Program-made: the position numbers and the translations under genes
Notes under the pieces: generated by a model
What the model saw: the letters and a program-made list of their open reading frames with translations, nothing else
What the model was told of the DNA's origin: nothing
The model's database searches: none
In this document: piece by piece, positions 1-6,633 of the stretch
How positions within the stretch are numbered: position 1 is the first letter of the stretch
How the letters are laid out: the number at the start of each line of letters is the position of its first letter
Assembly (NCBI GenBank): GCA_020847015.1
Contig: JADLCW010000429.1
Coordinates: 1 to 9,576, forward strand
Direction: 5' to 3'
Source: Thermomicrobiales bacterium
GTDB lineage: Bacteria; Chloroflexota; Chloroflexia; Thermomicrobiales; UBA6265
DNA length: 9,576 nt

Positions 1-334
1 CGGCGATCTCATCCGGCATAGGGTCGCGGTTGCCCGGCGGCCGGCACTTCACCACATTGGTGATGAACACCTCCTCGCGGCTGACGCCGGCGAGCGCCAG
101 CAGTTCGTTGAGGAATTTGCCGGAGGCGCCGACGAAGGGGCGGCCCTGCCGGTCCTCGTGCCAGCCCGGCGCCTCCCCGATCAGCATGATGCGGGCATCG
201 GCGGGGCCTTCCCCCGGTACGGCGTTGGTGCGCGTCCGGTGCAACTCGCACTTGGTGCAGACGCGCACCTCGCCCGCCACCAACTCCAGAATCTCCTCCG
301 CGCTCGGACCCGCTTCGCTCACCCTGCGCTCCAT
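1..334 (-). CDS. udg: Family 4 uracil-DNA glycosylase (partial, C-terminus off the left edge)
   Basis: Removes uracil (deaminated cytosine) from DNA as the first step of base excision repair. The 111 visible residues hold the N-terminal half of a family 4 (iron-sulfur) UDG. They include a Cys-x2-Cys pair (C26, C29), the motif A signature GEAPGWHED at residues 53-61, RPFVGASG at 65-72, and ITNVVKCRPPGNRDP at 91-105, whose C97 is a third cluster ligand. The fourth cysteine and the HPSP-type motif B would lie beyond base 1. The ATG at 334 has an AGGA about 13 bases upstream, which is far. A GTG four codons later (base 322) has GGAG six bases before it and is an equally good start. The gene lies 58 bases downstream of the nuclease fusion on the same strand, so the two are probably co-transcribed. 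The family call is firm; the exact start is not. Confidence 0.93.
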   Translation of the reverse strand, partial: MERRVSEAGPSAEEILELVAGEVRVCTKCELHRTRTNAVPGEGPADARIMLIGEAPGWHEDRQGRPFVGASGKFLNELLALAGVSREEVFITNVVKCRPPGNRDPMPDEIA

Positions 335-392
335 CTTGCCGCGGCCATCCTGTCGACGAGTATAGCGAAGGCGCACCCCGCACCCGCCACGA

Positions 393-2468
393 TCAGCCAG
401 CTTCGGCAGCATCGGTCCGCTCGTTCACACCATCGTCAGGTTCGTCGTTCGCCGCCTCGGGGTTGTTCCCGGTCCCCATGTCAGCGGCGAGTTCATCCGC
501 CGGGATGGCCATTACCGCATGAGCGACGACGGACCAATCGGGATCGTCGGCCAAGTCCAGGCAGGACGGACCGCCGTGCAGGCGCGCCAGCCAGCGATGG
601 AGGATGTGCGCCTCGTCGACCGACTGGTGATCGAGCCGGAGCGGTCCGGAAGCGCACAAGCGTCGCCAGCTCCGCTCCAGCCGCACGGCCAATTCGGCCG
701 GGTCGGTCGCCGCCTCGGCCTGAAATTGCGCCCACAACCGACCGCCGGCGATCAGCATGATCTCGCGCCCGCCCTCTTCAACCGCAGGCAGCGCCAGCAG
801 GCAGGTCGCCGTCTCGATCGTTTCGCGTAATTGCCGCTGCGCTCCAACGATCGTCGTCACATGCTGCAGCTCCCGGCGCAGGCGACCGGCGCGCTCGAAA
901 TCGAGGCGTGCGGCAGCGTCCTCCAGATCGGCCCAGATCAGCTCGTAGAGCGCCTCATCGCGCCCGTCCAGAAAATCCACCACGTGCCGCACCAGCCCCT
1001 GGTACTCGTCGCGGTCCGCCTTGCCGACGCAGGGGCCGAGGCAGCGACCGAGATCCATCTCGATGCACGGGGAGCCGTAGGAGCGGGCATCGCGAAACGA
1101 GCGCGAGCAGGTGCGCAAGGGCAGGATCCGGTTCAGCAGATCGACCGTTTTGCGCGCCGAGACCGCACTGCGGAACGGACCGAAATAGACCGCGCCGTCG
1201 TCGCGCCGCGCCTTGCTGAGGGTAATACGCGGCCAGGCATTGGCGACATCCACCCGGATGAAGGGGTATTGCTCGTGGGAGCGCTGCGCAGTGTTATACC
1301 GCGGCTGATAGCGCCGAATGAGCTGCGATTCAAGCAGCAGCGCTTCTAACTCACTGCCGGTGCGCACGATGTCGATGGCGGCCAGCGATTCGATCAGCCC
1401 ATCCATCTTGCGCGTGAAACCGACCTGCTGCGAAAAATAGGAGCCTACTCGGTCGCGCAGATTCTTGGACTTGCCCACGTAGACGATCTGCCCGAATTCG
1501 TTCTTCATCAGATACACGCCAGGGGCGTGGGGAATATCGGCCAGCAGCGAGCGATCCCGCAGCGCCCGGGCGTGGCGCTCGTGCGGGCGCCGCGGCAGCG
1601 AGGCGCCGAGACCGCGCACCTCATCGAGCGAGGCGTAACCCGCCTGCCGCGCGTGCTCGGCCAACTGAAGCGCCACACCGGCCGCGATGGCGGCGTCCAT
1701 GCCGGCCCGGTGTCGCTTGGACGACCGCGCCACGACGCCCAATTTCTCGGCCACCGTCTGCAAGCCAGGTTTCCGCGTCCCCGGCATCAGCCGCACCGCC
1801 AGACCCATCGTGTCCAGCCGCTCATTGATCAGGATCGGCCGCCCCAATCGCTGCAACTCGGCATTGAGAAACGCAATATCGAATCCGACATTGTGGCCGA
1901 CCAGCAGCGCGCCGCCGATTGCCGCAAGGACCTGCTCGGCGACGTCCGAGAACGGCGGGGCCTCGGCCAGTGTCGCGTCGTCCAGTCCGGTCAGTTCGGC
2001 TACGTATTTCGGCAATCGCCTGCCGGGGTTGACCAGCGATTCGAAGCGCTCGATCTCCTCTCCGTCGGCATACCGAATCGCCGCGATCTCGACGATGCGC
2101 TGGCTGGATGGTTTCAGCCCGGTCGTCTCCACGTCGATCGCGACGAAATCGCGCAGCAGGTTCACCGCGCCAACCGCGTGGTTGGCGGCCACCATCCAGC
2201 AGCCATCGGCGCGCCGCCCGAGTCGTTCGGCCGGGGCGAGCAGTGAGCGCAGCAACGGTCGCCACAAATCCGGCGTGCCGGTGCTGCCGAACACATGGGC
2301 GATGAGCGCCTCCTCCGGGGCCGAACCGCCTCGCTCGATCAGATACGCTTCGGCGCGGCTGGCGAGATGAGCGTACGGCGCAGCTTCGTCAGATCCCGCC
2401 GGCGGTGCGGCTTCCTTGTGTGGATCAGCGGTCAACATGCGCCTCGGCACGCCCCATGCGGCTTGCAC
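393..2468 (-). CDS. DEDDh exonuclease / GIY-YIG endonuclease fusion (DnaQ-UvrC N-terminal type, Cho-like)
   Basis: A 691-residue two-nuclease protein. Residues 30-100 look like a small helical, winged-helix-like domain. Residues 107-270 are a DnaQ-type 3'-5' exonuclease with its acidic set present: DVETTG (D112, E114), GHNVGFD (D197) and HRAGMD (H253, D258). Residues 312-395 are the UvrC/Cho GIY-YIG domain; by alignment from memory with UvrC, the catalytic positions Y319, Y330, K333, R340, Y344 and E380 are kept. Four cysteines (C454, C468, C476, C480) follow, matching those in UvrC that have been linked to an iron-sulfur cluster. A UVR (UvrB-binding) motif spans about 512-537. The UvrC RNase H-like nuclease and HhH domains are absent, so this is not the housekeeping UvrC. 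The architecture resembles mycobacterial Rv2191. The C-terminus (about 656-691) is an acidic tail. The first codon is GTG without a clear RBS; ATG at 2438 (M11) or the next codon, TTG, are plausible alternatives, with GAGG just upstream. Confidence 0.9.
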   Translation of the reverse strand: MQAAWGVPRRMLTADPHKEAAPPAGSDEAAPYAHLASRAEAYLIERGGSAPEEALIAHVFGSTGTPDLWRPLLRSLLAPAERLGRRADGCWMVAANHAVGAVNLLRDFVAIDVETTGLKPSSQRIVEIAAIRYADGEEIERFESLVNPGRRLPKYVAELTGLDDATLAEAPPFSDVAEQVLAAIGGALLVGHNVGFDIAFLNAELQRLGRPILINERLDTMGLAVRLMPGTRKPGLQTVAEKLGVVARSSKRHRAGMDAAIAAGVALQLAEHARQAGYASLDEVRGLGASLPRRPHERHARALRDRSLLADIPHAPGVYLMKNEFGQIVYVGKSKNLRDRVGSYFSQQVGFTRKMDGLIESLAAIDIVRTGSELEALLLESQLIRRYQPRYNTAQRSHEQYPFIRVDVANAWPRITLSKARRDDGAVYFGPFRSAVSARKTVDLLNRILPLRTCSRSFRDARSYGSPCIEMDLGRCLGPCVGKADRDEYQGLVRHVVDFLDGRDEALYELIWADLEDAAARLDFERAGRLRRELQHVTTIVGAQRQLRETIETATCLLALPAVEEGGREIMLIAGGRLWAQFQAEAATDPAELAVRLERSWRRLCASGPLRLDHQSVDEAHILHRWLARLHGGPSCLDLADDPDWSVVAHAVMAIPADELAADMGTGNNPEAANDEPDDGVNERTDAAEAG

Positions 2469-2502
2469 ACTCGGGTCTAGGGGCGGGATCGGGAGCCGCC
2501 TG

Positions 2503-2521
2503 TGCTACACTTCGGAGTGTA
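2503..2521. promoter_or_regulatory. Palindromic divergent promoter/operator candidate between the nuclease fusion and ligA
   Basis: TACACTTCGGAGTGTA at 2506-2521 is a perfect 6-bp inverted repeat around a 4-base centre. On the plus strand it is preceded by TGC, giving an extended -10 (TGCTACACT, 2503-2511) that could start ligA transcription near 2518. On the minus strand the same TACACT (2521 to 2516) is a possible -10 for the nuclease fusion. No good -35 is seen at normal spacing on either strand. It could instead be a repressor site or an RNA hairpin. The rest of the 109-base intergenic region shows nothing else I can name. Confidence 0.4.
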
Positions 2522-2577
2522 CGTTCACCTGTCCGACGCATATGCCGCAACCTGATTTCGTAGTTGAGAGACGCCGT

Positions 2578-4683
2578 ATGTCGAACCCGAGCCATCTCCT
2601 CGATGAGGCGACGCGGCGGTTGGATGCGCTGCGCTCCACCATCGAGCGATGGAACTATGAATACTACGCGCTCGATCGCCCTTCGGCTTCCGATGCCGAG
2701 TATGACGCGCTGATGAACGAACTGCGCGCGATCGAGACTGCGCATCCCGAACTCATCACCCCCGAATCACCGACCCAGCGCGTCGGCACGACCCCGCAGG
2801 CGGGATTCGCCGAAGTGGCGCACCCGCTGCCGATGCTCTCGCTTTCCAATGTCTACAATGAGGAAGAGCTCCGTGGGTGGGCGGCGCGGCTCTCCCGCGT
2901 CGTGCCGGACACCCCATTTCGCTTCGTCACCGAGGCGAAAATCGACGGGTTGGCTGTCGCGCTCACCTATGTCGACGGGGCGTTCCACCGCGGGTCCACG
3001 CGCGGCGACGGGTTCGTTGGTGAGGATATCTCGGCCAACTTGCGAACGGTGCGCAACTTGCCGTTGCGGCTCAATCCCGATGCCGGTCCCGCGCCGGCGG
3101 CGATCGAAGTGCGCGGCGAGGTGTACATGCGGATCGCCGACTTCGATCGTCTCAACGATCGGATTGTCGACGAGGGCGGCCGGCCGTTCATGAATCCGCG
3201 CAACGCCGCCGCTGGCTCGCTGCGCCAACTCGACCCGCGCGTCACCGCGAGTCGTCCCCTCCGGTTGTTCGTCTACAGCATCGGATACGTCGAGGGCGGC
3301 ATCATGCCGTCCACGCACCTCGAAGCGCTCGCATGGCTGCGCTCCTTCGGCTTCGACGCCACTCCGGACGCCATGCCCAACGAGACGATCGACGAGGTGT
3401 GGGAGCGCTGCCAATGGTGGCTGGGGCGGCGCGACGAACTCGCCTTCCAGATCGATGGCGTGGTGGTCAAGGTCGACGATCTGCTGCAGCAGGAAGAACT
3501 CGGCTACGTCGCGCGCGAACCGCGCTGGGCCACCGCCTACAAGTTCCCGGCGATCCAGCAAACCACGCAACTGCTCGATATCCTCATCAATGTCGGCCGC
3601 ACTGGCGCCCTGAATCCAACAGCGGTGCTGGAACCGGTCAATATCGGCGGCGTCGTAGTTAGCCGCGCCACGCTGCATAACGAGGACGAGATCGAACGCA
3701 AGGATCTACGCATCGGCGACTGGGTGATCGTTCAGCGCGCCGGCGACGTCATCCCCCAAATCGTGCAGTCGATTCCGGAGCGACGCACGGGCGAGGAACG
3801 CATCTTCGTCATGCCGGACTGGTGTCCGGTTTGTGGCGCGCCGACCCACCGCGAACCGGGCGAGGCGATGCGCTACTGCACGAACTCGGCGTGTCCGGCG
3901 CAGTTGAAGCAGCACGTCCAGCATTTCGTCAGCCGCGGCGCCATGGATATCGCCGGGTTGGGTGAAAAACTGGTCGACCGCTTCATCGATCTCGGCATGA
4001 TCCACGATGTGGGCGATCTCTATGCGCTGGACTGGGAGGCCGTCGCCGCGCTCGATCGCCTGGGCGAAAAGAGCGCCGCCAATCTCCGCGCGGCCATCGA
4101 AGCGAGCAAGGCTCAACCGCTGGCCCGATTGATCAACGCCCTCGGCATCCGCCATATTGGCGAGCGCTCGGCGGTGCTGCTGGCCGAACGCTTCGGTTCG
4201 CTGGAAGCGCTGGCGCTGGCCGACCGGGACACGATCGCCAACGTGCCGGGCATCGGTCCGGTGTTGGCCGCCAGCGTGTTCGACTTTTTCCACGAACCGC
4301 GCAATCTCGCGGTCATCGGTAAGCTGCGCACGGCCGGGGTGCGCACCGAGAGCGACGAGGGACCGGCCGGCAACGGCGGCGCGCTGGCCGGCGCCACGAT
4401 CGTGCTCACCGGGCGTTTCGCCGGATTGAGCCGCACCGACGCCGAAGAACAGTTGCGCCGGTTGGGAGCCAATGTGACCAGTTCCGTGTCGAAGAAAACA
4501 TCAGCGGTGTTTGCCGGGGAAGATGCCGGCAGCAAAGCCGACCGCGCTCGCGCACTCAGCGTGCCGCTGCTGGATGAAGCGATGTTGCGCGCGGTGTTGG
4601 CCGGTGAGGCGCTACCGGATCCGCCGGCGAAACCGGCTCGCGCGCGGAACGCAGCGCGGGCGAGCGCGGGAGCGGACGCATGA
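2578..4683 (+). CDS. ligA: NAD-dependent DNA ligase LigA
   Basis: Seals single-strand nicks in replication and repair, using NAD+ to adenylate itself. The 701 residues have the full bacterial layout. Domain Ia at 1-70 has the NMN-contacting YYALDRPSASDAEYDAL (29-45). The adenylation domain carries the active-site lysine K121 in KIDG, with RGEVYM at 179-184 and the nucleotidyltransferase motif DGVVVKVD at 293-300. An OB fold follows at about 325-405. A four-cysteine zinc finger uses C416, C419, C434 and C439. HhH repeats occupy about 450-570 and a BRCT domain about 600-678. A Pro/Ala/Arg-rich tail closes the protein. The ATG at 2578 is chosen because the protein then begins at the conserved region and GAGAG lies seven bases upstream. 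An in-frame ATG at 2542 would add 12 residues and cannot be excluded. All key residues are present, so it should be functional. Confidence 0.97.
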   Translation: MSNPSHLLDEATRRLDALRSTIERWNYEYYALDRPSASDAEYDALMNELRAIETAHPELITPESPTQRVGTTPQAGFAEVAHPLPMLSLSNVYNEEELRGWAARLSRVVPDTPFRFVTEAKIDGLAVALTYVDGAFHRGSTRGDGFVGEDISANLRTVRNLPLRLNPDAGPAPAAIEVRGEVYMRIADFDRLNDRIVDEGGRPFMNPRNAAAGSLRQLDPRVTASRPLRLFVYSIGYVEGGIMPSTHLEALAWLRSFGFDATPDAMPNETIDEVWERCQWWLGRRDELAFQIDGVVVKVDDLLQQEELGYVAREPRWATAYKFPAIQQTTQLLDILINVGRTGALNPTAVLEPVNIGGVVVSRATLHNEDEIERKDLRIGDWVIVQRAGDVIPQIVQSIPERRTGEERIFVMPDWCPVCGAPTHREPGEAMRYCTNSACPAQLKQHVQHFVSRGAMDIAGLGEKLVDRFIDLGMIHDVGDLYALDWEAVAALDRLGEKSAANLRAAIEASKAQPLARLINALGIRHIGERSAVLLAERFGSLEALALADRDTIANVPGIGPVLAASVFDFFHEPRNLAVIGKLRTAGVRTESDEGPAGNGGALAGATIVLTGRFAGLSRTDAEEQLRRLGANVTSSVSKKTSAVFAGEDAGSKADRARALSVPLLDEAMLRAVLAGEALPDPPAKPARARNAARASAGADA

Positions 4684-4901
4684 GCGGATACACGCCTCCC
4701 AGCCGGGAAGACGACCCCATCCACACCATCCGCACCATCGCACGGGTGGCCCAGATGCTGATCGAATTGCGCGACGAGTATGTGAAGCGGCCTCGCGCCG
4801 ACTTGCTGGTGCAGATTGGGCAGCGTTTGACCGACCTGGAGGCGCTGCACGACGAACTGCGTCACCGGATGGCCAATTCCGCTCTGCGCGAGAAGCAATA
4901 G
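4680..4901 (+). CDS. Small helical protein of unknown function, coupled to ligA
   Basis: 73 residues that I do not recognise. Its ATG overlaps the ligA stop in an ATGA, and a GGAG lies seven bases before the start inside the ligA 3' end, so translation is probably coupled to LigA. The first 12 residues are polar and probably flexible. From about residue 14 to 70 the protein looks fully helical, with regularly spaced hydrophobics (IARVAQMLIELRDEY, LLVQIGQRLTDLEALHDEL) that suggest a helical hairpin or a short coiled coil. It has no cysteines, signal peptide or membrane segment. The size and helix pattern recall the Exo VII small subunit, but I do not see that family's signature and there is no xseA here. 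The overlap, RBS and gene-like composition support a real gene; the function is unknown. Confidence 0.7.
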   Translation: MSGYTPPSREDDPIHTIRTIARVAQMLIELRDEYVKRPRADLLVQIGQRLTDLEALHDELRHRMANSALREKQ

Positions 4902-4934
4902 AGCCGCCCGGCGCTCGCCGCCAACACGACCCGA

Positions 4935-4969
4935 CGCCCCGCCGCACAACGGGTGCGATCGGCGGGGCG
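4935..4969. terminator. GC-rich hairpin in the convergent gap, probable bidirectional terminator
   Basis: CGCCCCGCCG (4935-4944) and CGGCGGGGCG (4960-4969) form a perfect 10-bp stem with a 15-base loop. The hairpin sits between the 3' ends of the small ligA-linked gene (stop at 4901) and pyrE (stop at 4974), where both convergent transcripts need to end. No T-run follows on either strand, so it is not a classical intrinsic terminator. Confidence 0.5.
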
Positions 4970-4973
4970 CCGA

Positions 4974-5564
4974 TCACCCTGCGTGGCCGCTGGTGGTGCC
5001 CGGCTTGATCAGCGGCCTGCCGGCGGCGCAGAGCGGGCACGCCTCCGGTTCCCAAGTGGCGATGTCCAAATGCGCCGCGGAGACCAGTTCCACGCCGAAA
5101 TCGACCGCGCCGCCGCTGCGGTCCACCAGCACCGCCACCCCAATGACCTCGACCGGGTGGGCCGCCAGTGCCGCCAGCGTCTCGCGCACCGATCCGCCGG
5201 TCGTCAAGATGTCGTCCACCACCAACACCCGCGCTCCTGGCGTGAACGTCGTGCCGCGCCGGAATTCGCGGCCGACTCCCCCGTCGGCCATCCGCTCGGC
5301 GTAAGCGGCCTCGGCTCCAAGCTGGCGGGCCACCTCGAAGGCGAGGATGACGCCGCCGGTCGTCGGACCGACGACCACATCCGGCGCGACGGCGGCGTAT
5401 CGTTCGGCGATGCCGCGGCATGCGCCTTCAGTCGCGCGCGGCCGACGCAGCAGATCGAATTTTTCGACGTAGCGGTCGCTATGGCGCCCGGAGGCGAGCA
5501 GGAAGTGACCGTCCTTGAGCGCACCGATCGCGCGCAACTGTTCCAACAGCGGTGATTCGCTCAC
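4974..5564 (-). CDS. pyrE: Orotate phosphoribosyltransferase
   Basis: Transfers the phosphoribosyl group of PRPP to orotate to give OMP, the fifth step of UMP synthesis, in the cytosol. The 196 residues are typical in length. GHFLLASGRHSDRYVEKF (19-36) matches the family's orotate/PRPP-side N-terminal motif. VVGPTTGG (64-71) is the substrate loop. VLVVDDILTTGGS (113-125) is the PRPP-binding signature with its two aspartates. The C-terminus has a Cys-x2-Cys (C176, C179) followed by GRPLIKPGT, a tail I associate with the Thermus/Chloroflexota-type PyrE. The start codon is GTG, 16 bases after the cax stop, with GAGG only three bases before it. It is the last gene of the pyr operon and faces ligA across the hairpin gap. 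Confidence 0.95.
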   Translation of the reverse strand: MSESPLLEQLRAIGALKDGHFLLASGRHSDRYVEKFDLLRRPRATEGACRGIAERYAAVAPDVVVGPTTGGVILAFEVARQLGAEAAYAERMADGGVGREFRRGTTFTPGARVLVVDDILTTGGSVRETLAALAAHPVEVIGVAVLVDRSGGAVDFGVELVSAAHLDIATWEPEACPLCAAGRPLIKPGTTSGHAG

Positions 5565-5580
5565 AATCCTCGCATTCTCC

Positions 5581-6633
5581 CTACGGCACGAAGAAGAAGG
5601 CTAGCCCCAGCATCACGTAGAGCGCCACGAGTTGCGCGCCCTCCAGCCAGTTCGATTCGCCGTCGACCGAGATCAGCGCAGCGATGAGACCGGCCCCGAC
5701 CAAGGCGGCCAGCTCGTAGGCGTTGAACACGAGCGTCATCGGGCGGCCAATCGCGATCCCGACCAACACCAGCACCGGCGCCACAAACAAGGCAACCTGC
5801 AATCCCGACCCAACGGCGATGCCGAGGCTGAGATCCATCTTGTTGCGCAGCGCCATCTGCACGGCGACCAGATGCTCGGCGACATTGCCAACCAGCGGCA
5901 CCAGCATCACGCCGATGAACAGGTCGGACAATCCCCATGCTTCGGCGGTCGGCTCCAGGGCGCCCACCAGCACCTCGCTCATCACCACGATGCCTAGTGT
6001 CGCCGCCACGAGGAGTCCGATCGCCAGCGGCAGCTTCATCGCGGCCTCGTGGTGCTCCTCGGATTCCCCCGCCTGCGGAGCCGGCGATCGCAGGATGAAG
6101 ATGAGATAACAGGCATAGAGCGCGATCAGCACGACGGCCATGCCGTCGCTAAGAATCTGGAGGTTTTCCGGGGCGGGCCGACTGCCGGACGCGCCAAAAC
6201 TGAAGACCGCCGGCACGCTTAGCGCCACCACCGCCAGCACCAGCATCGTGGCGTTCGTACCGGCGGTTCTGGCGTCAAACACCTGGATGCCGTTGCGCAG
6301 GCCACCCAGGAGCAGCGCGAGCCCGAGCACGATCAGAATGTTGCCGACGATGGAGCCGACGATGCTCGCCTTGACGACCTCGATCAAACCTTGCCGCAGC
6401 GCCACCACACTGATGATCAGTTCGGCGGCGTTGCCCAAGGTGGCGTTAAGCAGCGCGCCGATGCGCGGCCCGGTATAGACGGCGACGTTCTCGGTCGCGC
6501 TGCCCAGCAACCCCGCCAGAGGAATCATCGCCAACGCCGACGTGACGAAGATCAGCGTGGGGTTGTGGCTCCCCGTCCATTCCAGATAGAGCGCCACCGG
6601 AAGGAAGATCAGCAGCGCGTACAGCACTTTCAT
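5581..6633 (-). CDS. cax: Ca2+/H+ antiporter, CAX family
   Basis: Inner-membrane exchanger that exports Ca2+ (or a related cation) in exchange for protons. The 350 residues contain about 11 hydrophobic segments, as expected for CAX. The two pseudo-symmetric alpha-repeats are clear: GNAAELIISVVALR (67-80) and PLVGNVAEHLVAVQ (246-259), each with the glutamate that coordinates the cation (E71 and E253). An acidic, His-containing loop (ESEEHHE, 190-196) links the two halves, as in characterised CAX proteins. The ATG overlaps the pyrD stop in an ATGA, and GGAGG lies about 10 bases upstream, so it is translationally coupled to pyrD. The reading frame stays open far upstream, but that stretch lies inside pyrD in another frame and should not be included. 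Ion specificity (Ca2+ versus Na+, K+ or Mn2+) cannot be read from the sequence. Confidence 0.93.
   Translation of the reverse strand: MKVLYALLIFLPVALYLEWTGSHNPTLIFVTSALAMIPLAGLLGSATENVAVYTGPRIGALLNATLGNAAELIISVVALRQGLIEVVKASIVGSIVGNILIVLGLALLLGGLRNGIQVFDARTAGTNATMLVLAVVALSVPAVFSFGASGSRPAPENLQILSDGMAVVLIALYACYLIFILRSPAPQAGESEEHHEAAMKLPLAIGLLVAATLGIVVMSEVLVGALEPTAEAWGLSDLFIGVMLVPLVGNVAEHLVAVQMALRNKMDLSLGIAVGSGLQVALFVAPVLVLVGIAIGRPMTLVFNAYELAALVGAGLIAALISVDGESNWLEGAQLVALYVMLGLAFFFVP

Noticed and set aside
359..364. TATACT on the minus strand as a separate promoter for the uracil glycosylase
   Set aside because: It resembles a -10 and is suitably placed, but no -35 or extended -10 supports it, and co-transcription with the upstream nuclease gene explains expression equally well.
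372..385. Tandem 7-base repeat (CGCACCC twice) between the nuclease fusion and the glycosylase gene
   Set aside because: Two copies of a short GC-rich word are expected by chance at this composition, and no hairpin or spacing pattern gives it a role.
1527..2246. Long plus-strand open frames opposite the nuclease fusion (239 and 227 residues)
   Set aside because: They are Arg/Pro/Ser-rich with no recognisable motif and lie opposite a gene whose catalytic motifs are intact; they are GC-driven shadows.
2416..2577. Upstream extension of the ligA frame to an ATG at 2416
   Set aside because: It would overlap the 5' end of the divergent nuclease gene and cover the promoter palindrome; the added residues are unlike the start of LigA proteins, and a better RBS stands before 2578.
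2500..2577. SOS (LexA) box in the divergent repair promoter region
   Set aside because: Only a single GTTC half-site (2523-2526) is present; there is no GAAC partner at the spacing of known LexA boxes.
4612..5421. 269-residue minus-strand frame crossing the ligA end, the convergent gap and pyrE
   Set aside because: It spans two well-supported genes and the hairpin, is strongly Arg/Gly-biased and has no family motif.
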